DNA of 7,111 nt from an uncultured Micavibrio sp. (GTDB lineage: Bacteria > Pseudomonadota > Alphaproteobacteria > Micavibrionales > UBA1664). Position 1 is the first letter of the stretch, and each line of letters starts with the position of its first letter. A program made the position numbers and the translations under genes. The stretch is taken from contig CAJXOI010000039.1 in assembly GCA_913057885.1 (NCBI GenBank), forward strand, positions 1-7,111, in the 5' to 3' direction. The notes beneath the pieces were generated by a model. That model did not search any database, had not been told where the DNA came from, and worked only from the letters and a program-made list of their open reading frames with translations. Positions 6,829 through 7,111 of the stretch are shown in pieces.

Positions 6829-7111
6829 ATGAAACATTTATTGATTACAACGGCTTTGATTTTATCTCTGGGGGCTTGCTCATCACTTGATCGCTTATCC
6901 CGTGTTGGTGAAGCACCGGAATTTTCAACAATTGAAAATCCGCTGGATCAAAGAGGATACAGACCTGTTACAATGCCAATGCCAGAACCAAAAATCGCAT
7001 CGCGTGAGATGAACTCCCTCTGGTCGTCTGATCGCCAAGCATTTTTTGAAGATCAACGCGCAAAAGATATCGGAGACATTTTAACCGTGACAATCGACAT
7101 GGAGAACGAAG
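6829..7111 (+). CDS. flgH: Flagellar L-ring lipoprotein FlgH (N-terminal part)
   Basis: The first 94 codons of the outer-membrane L-ring protein; the rest lies beyond the right edge. A lipoprotein signal is present: MKHLLITTALILSLGAC, with lipobox LGAC and Cys17 as the lipidated residue. The recognisable FlgH segment is at about 61-94 (NSLWSSDRQAFFEDQRAKDIGDILTVTIDMENE), where NSLW and the KDIGDILTV stretch are family hallmarks. GGAAGGG at 6814-6820 is a good ribosome site, 8 bases before the ATG, and it abuts the flgA stop. The gene should be co-transcribed with flgA from the sigma-54 promoter at 5803. It is too short to judge whether it is complete, but the visible part has no defect. Confidence 0.93.
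   Translation, partial: MKHLLITTALILSLGACSSLDRLSRVGEAPEFSTIENPLDQRGYRPVTMPMPEPKIASREMNSLWSSDRQAFFEDQRAKDIGDILTVTIDMENE

Overview
The window reads as ordinary chromosomal DNA of a flagellated alphaproteobacterium with moderate-to-low GC content (mid-40s percent by eye). This rests on the fliL / flgF-flgG-flgA-flgH layout, on a long FlgA with an extra N-terminal domain, and on sigma-54 type promoters in front of rod genes, an arrangement known from Caulobacter-like flagellar hierarchies. The exact order or genus cannot be fixed from the sequence. I found no CRISPR array, insertion sequence, rRNA or tRNA, and no convincing new defence or mobile system.

Left part (1-1870). A divergent pair has start codons only 10 bases apart. 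On the minus strand is the N-terminal part of a secreted, apparently catalytically degenerate staphylococcal-nuclease-like protein, which runs off the left edge. On the plus strand is a lipoprotein M48-family zinc metalloprotease with a C-terminal LysM-like segment.

Middle (1902-4070, minus strand). fliL (flagellar basal-body/stator-associated membrane protein) is followed after 6 bases by a double-ATPase peptide ABC transporter gene of the YejF type. yejF has no visible Shine-Dalgarno sequence and no permease genes beside it here. It converges on the protease gene with a gap of only 31 bases.

Right part (4071-7111, plus strand). The 125-base region between fliL and flgF carries a near-perfect sigma-54 core promoter (TGGCAC-N5-TTGCA) reading into flgF-flgG (proximal and distal rod proteins). 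After flgG there is a strong intrinsic terminator with a perfect 14-bp stem. A second sigma-54 promoter (TGGCAT-N5-TTGCA) follows 4 bases after its T-run and drives flgA (P-ring chaperone) and flgH (L-ring lipoprotein, cut by the right edge). The rod and ring genes are thus split into two separately initiated sigma-54 units, while fliL-yejF leaves the same intergenic region in the other direction without a sigma-54 signature. The second promoter also decides the flgA start: transcription should begin at about 5829, so translation most likely starts at 5855 and not at the upstream ATG at 5828.
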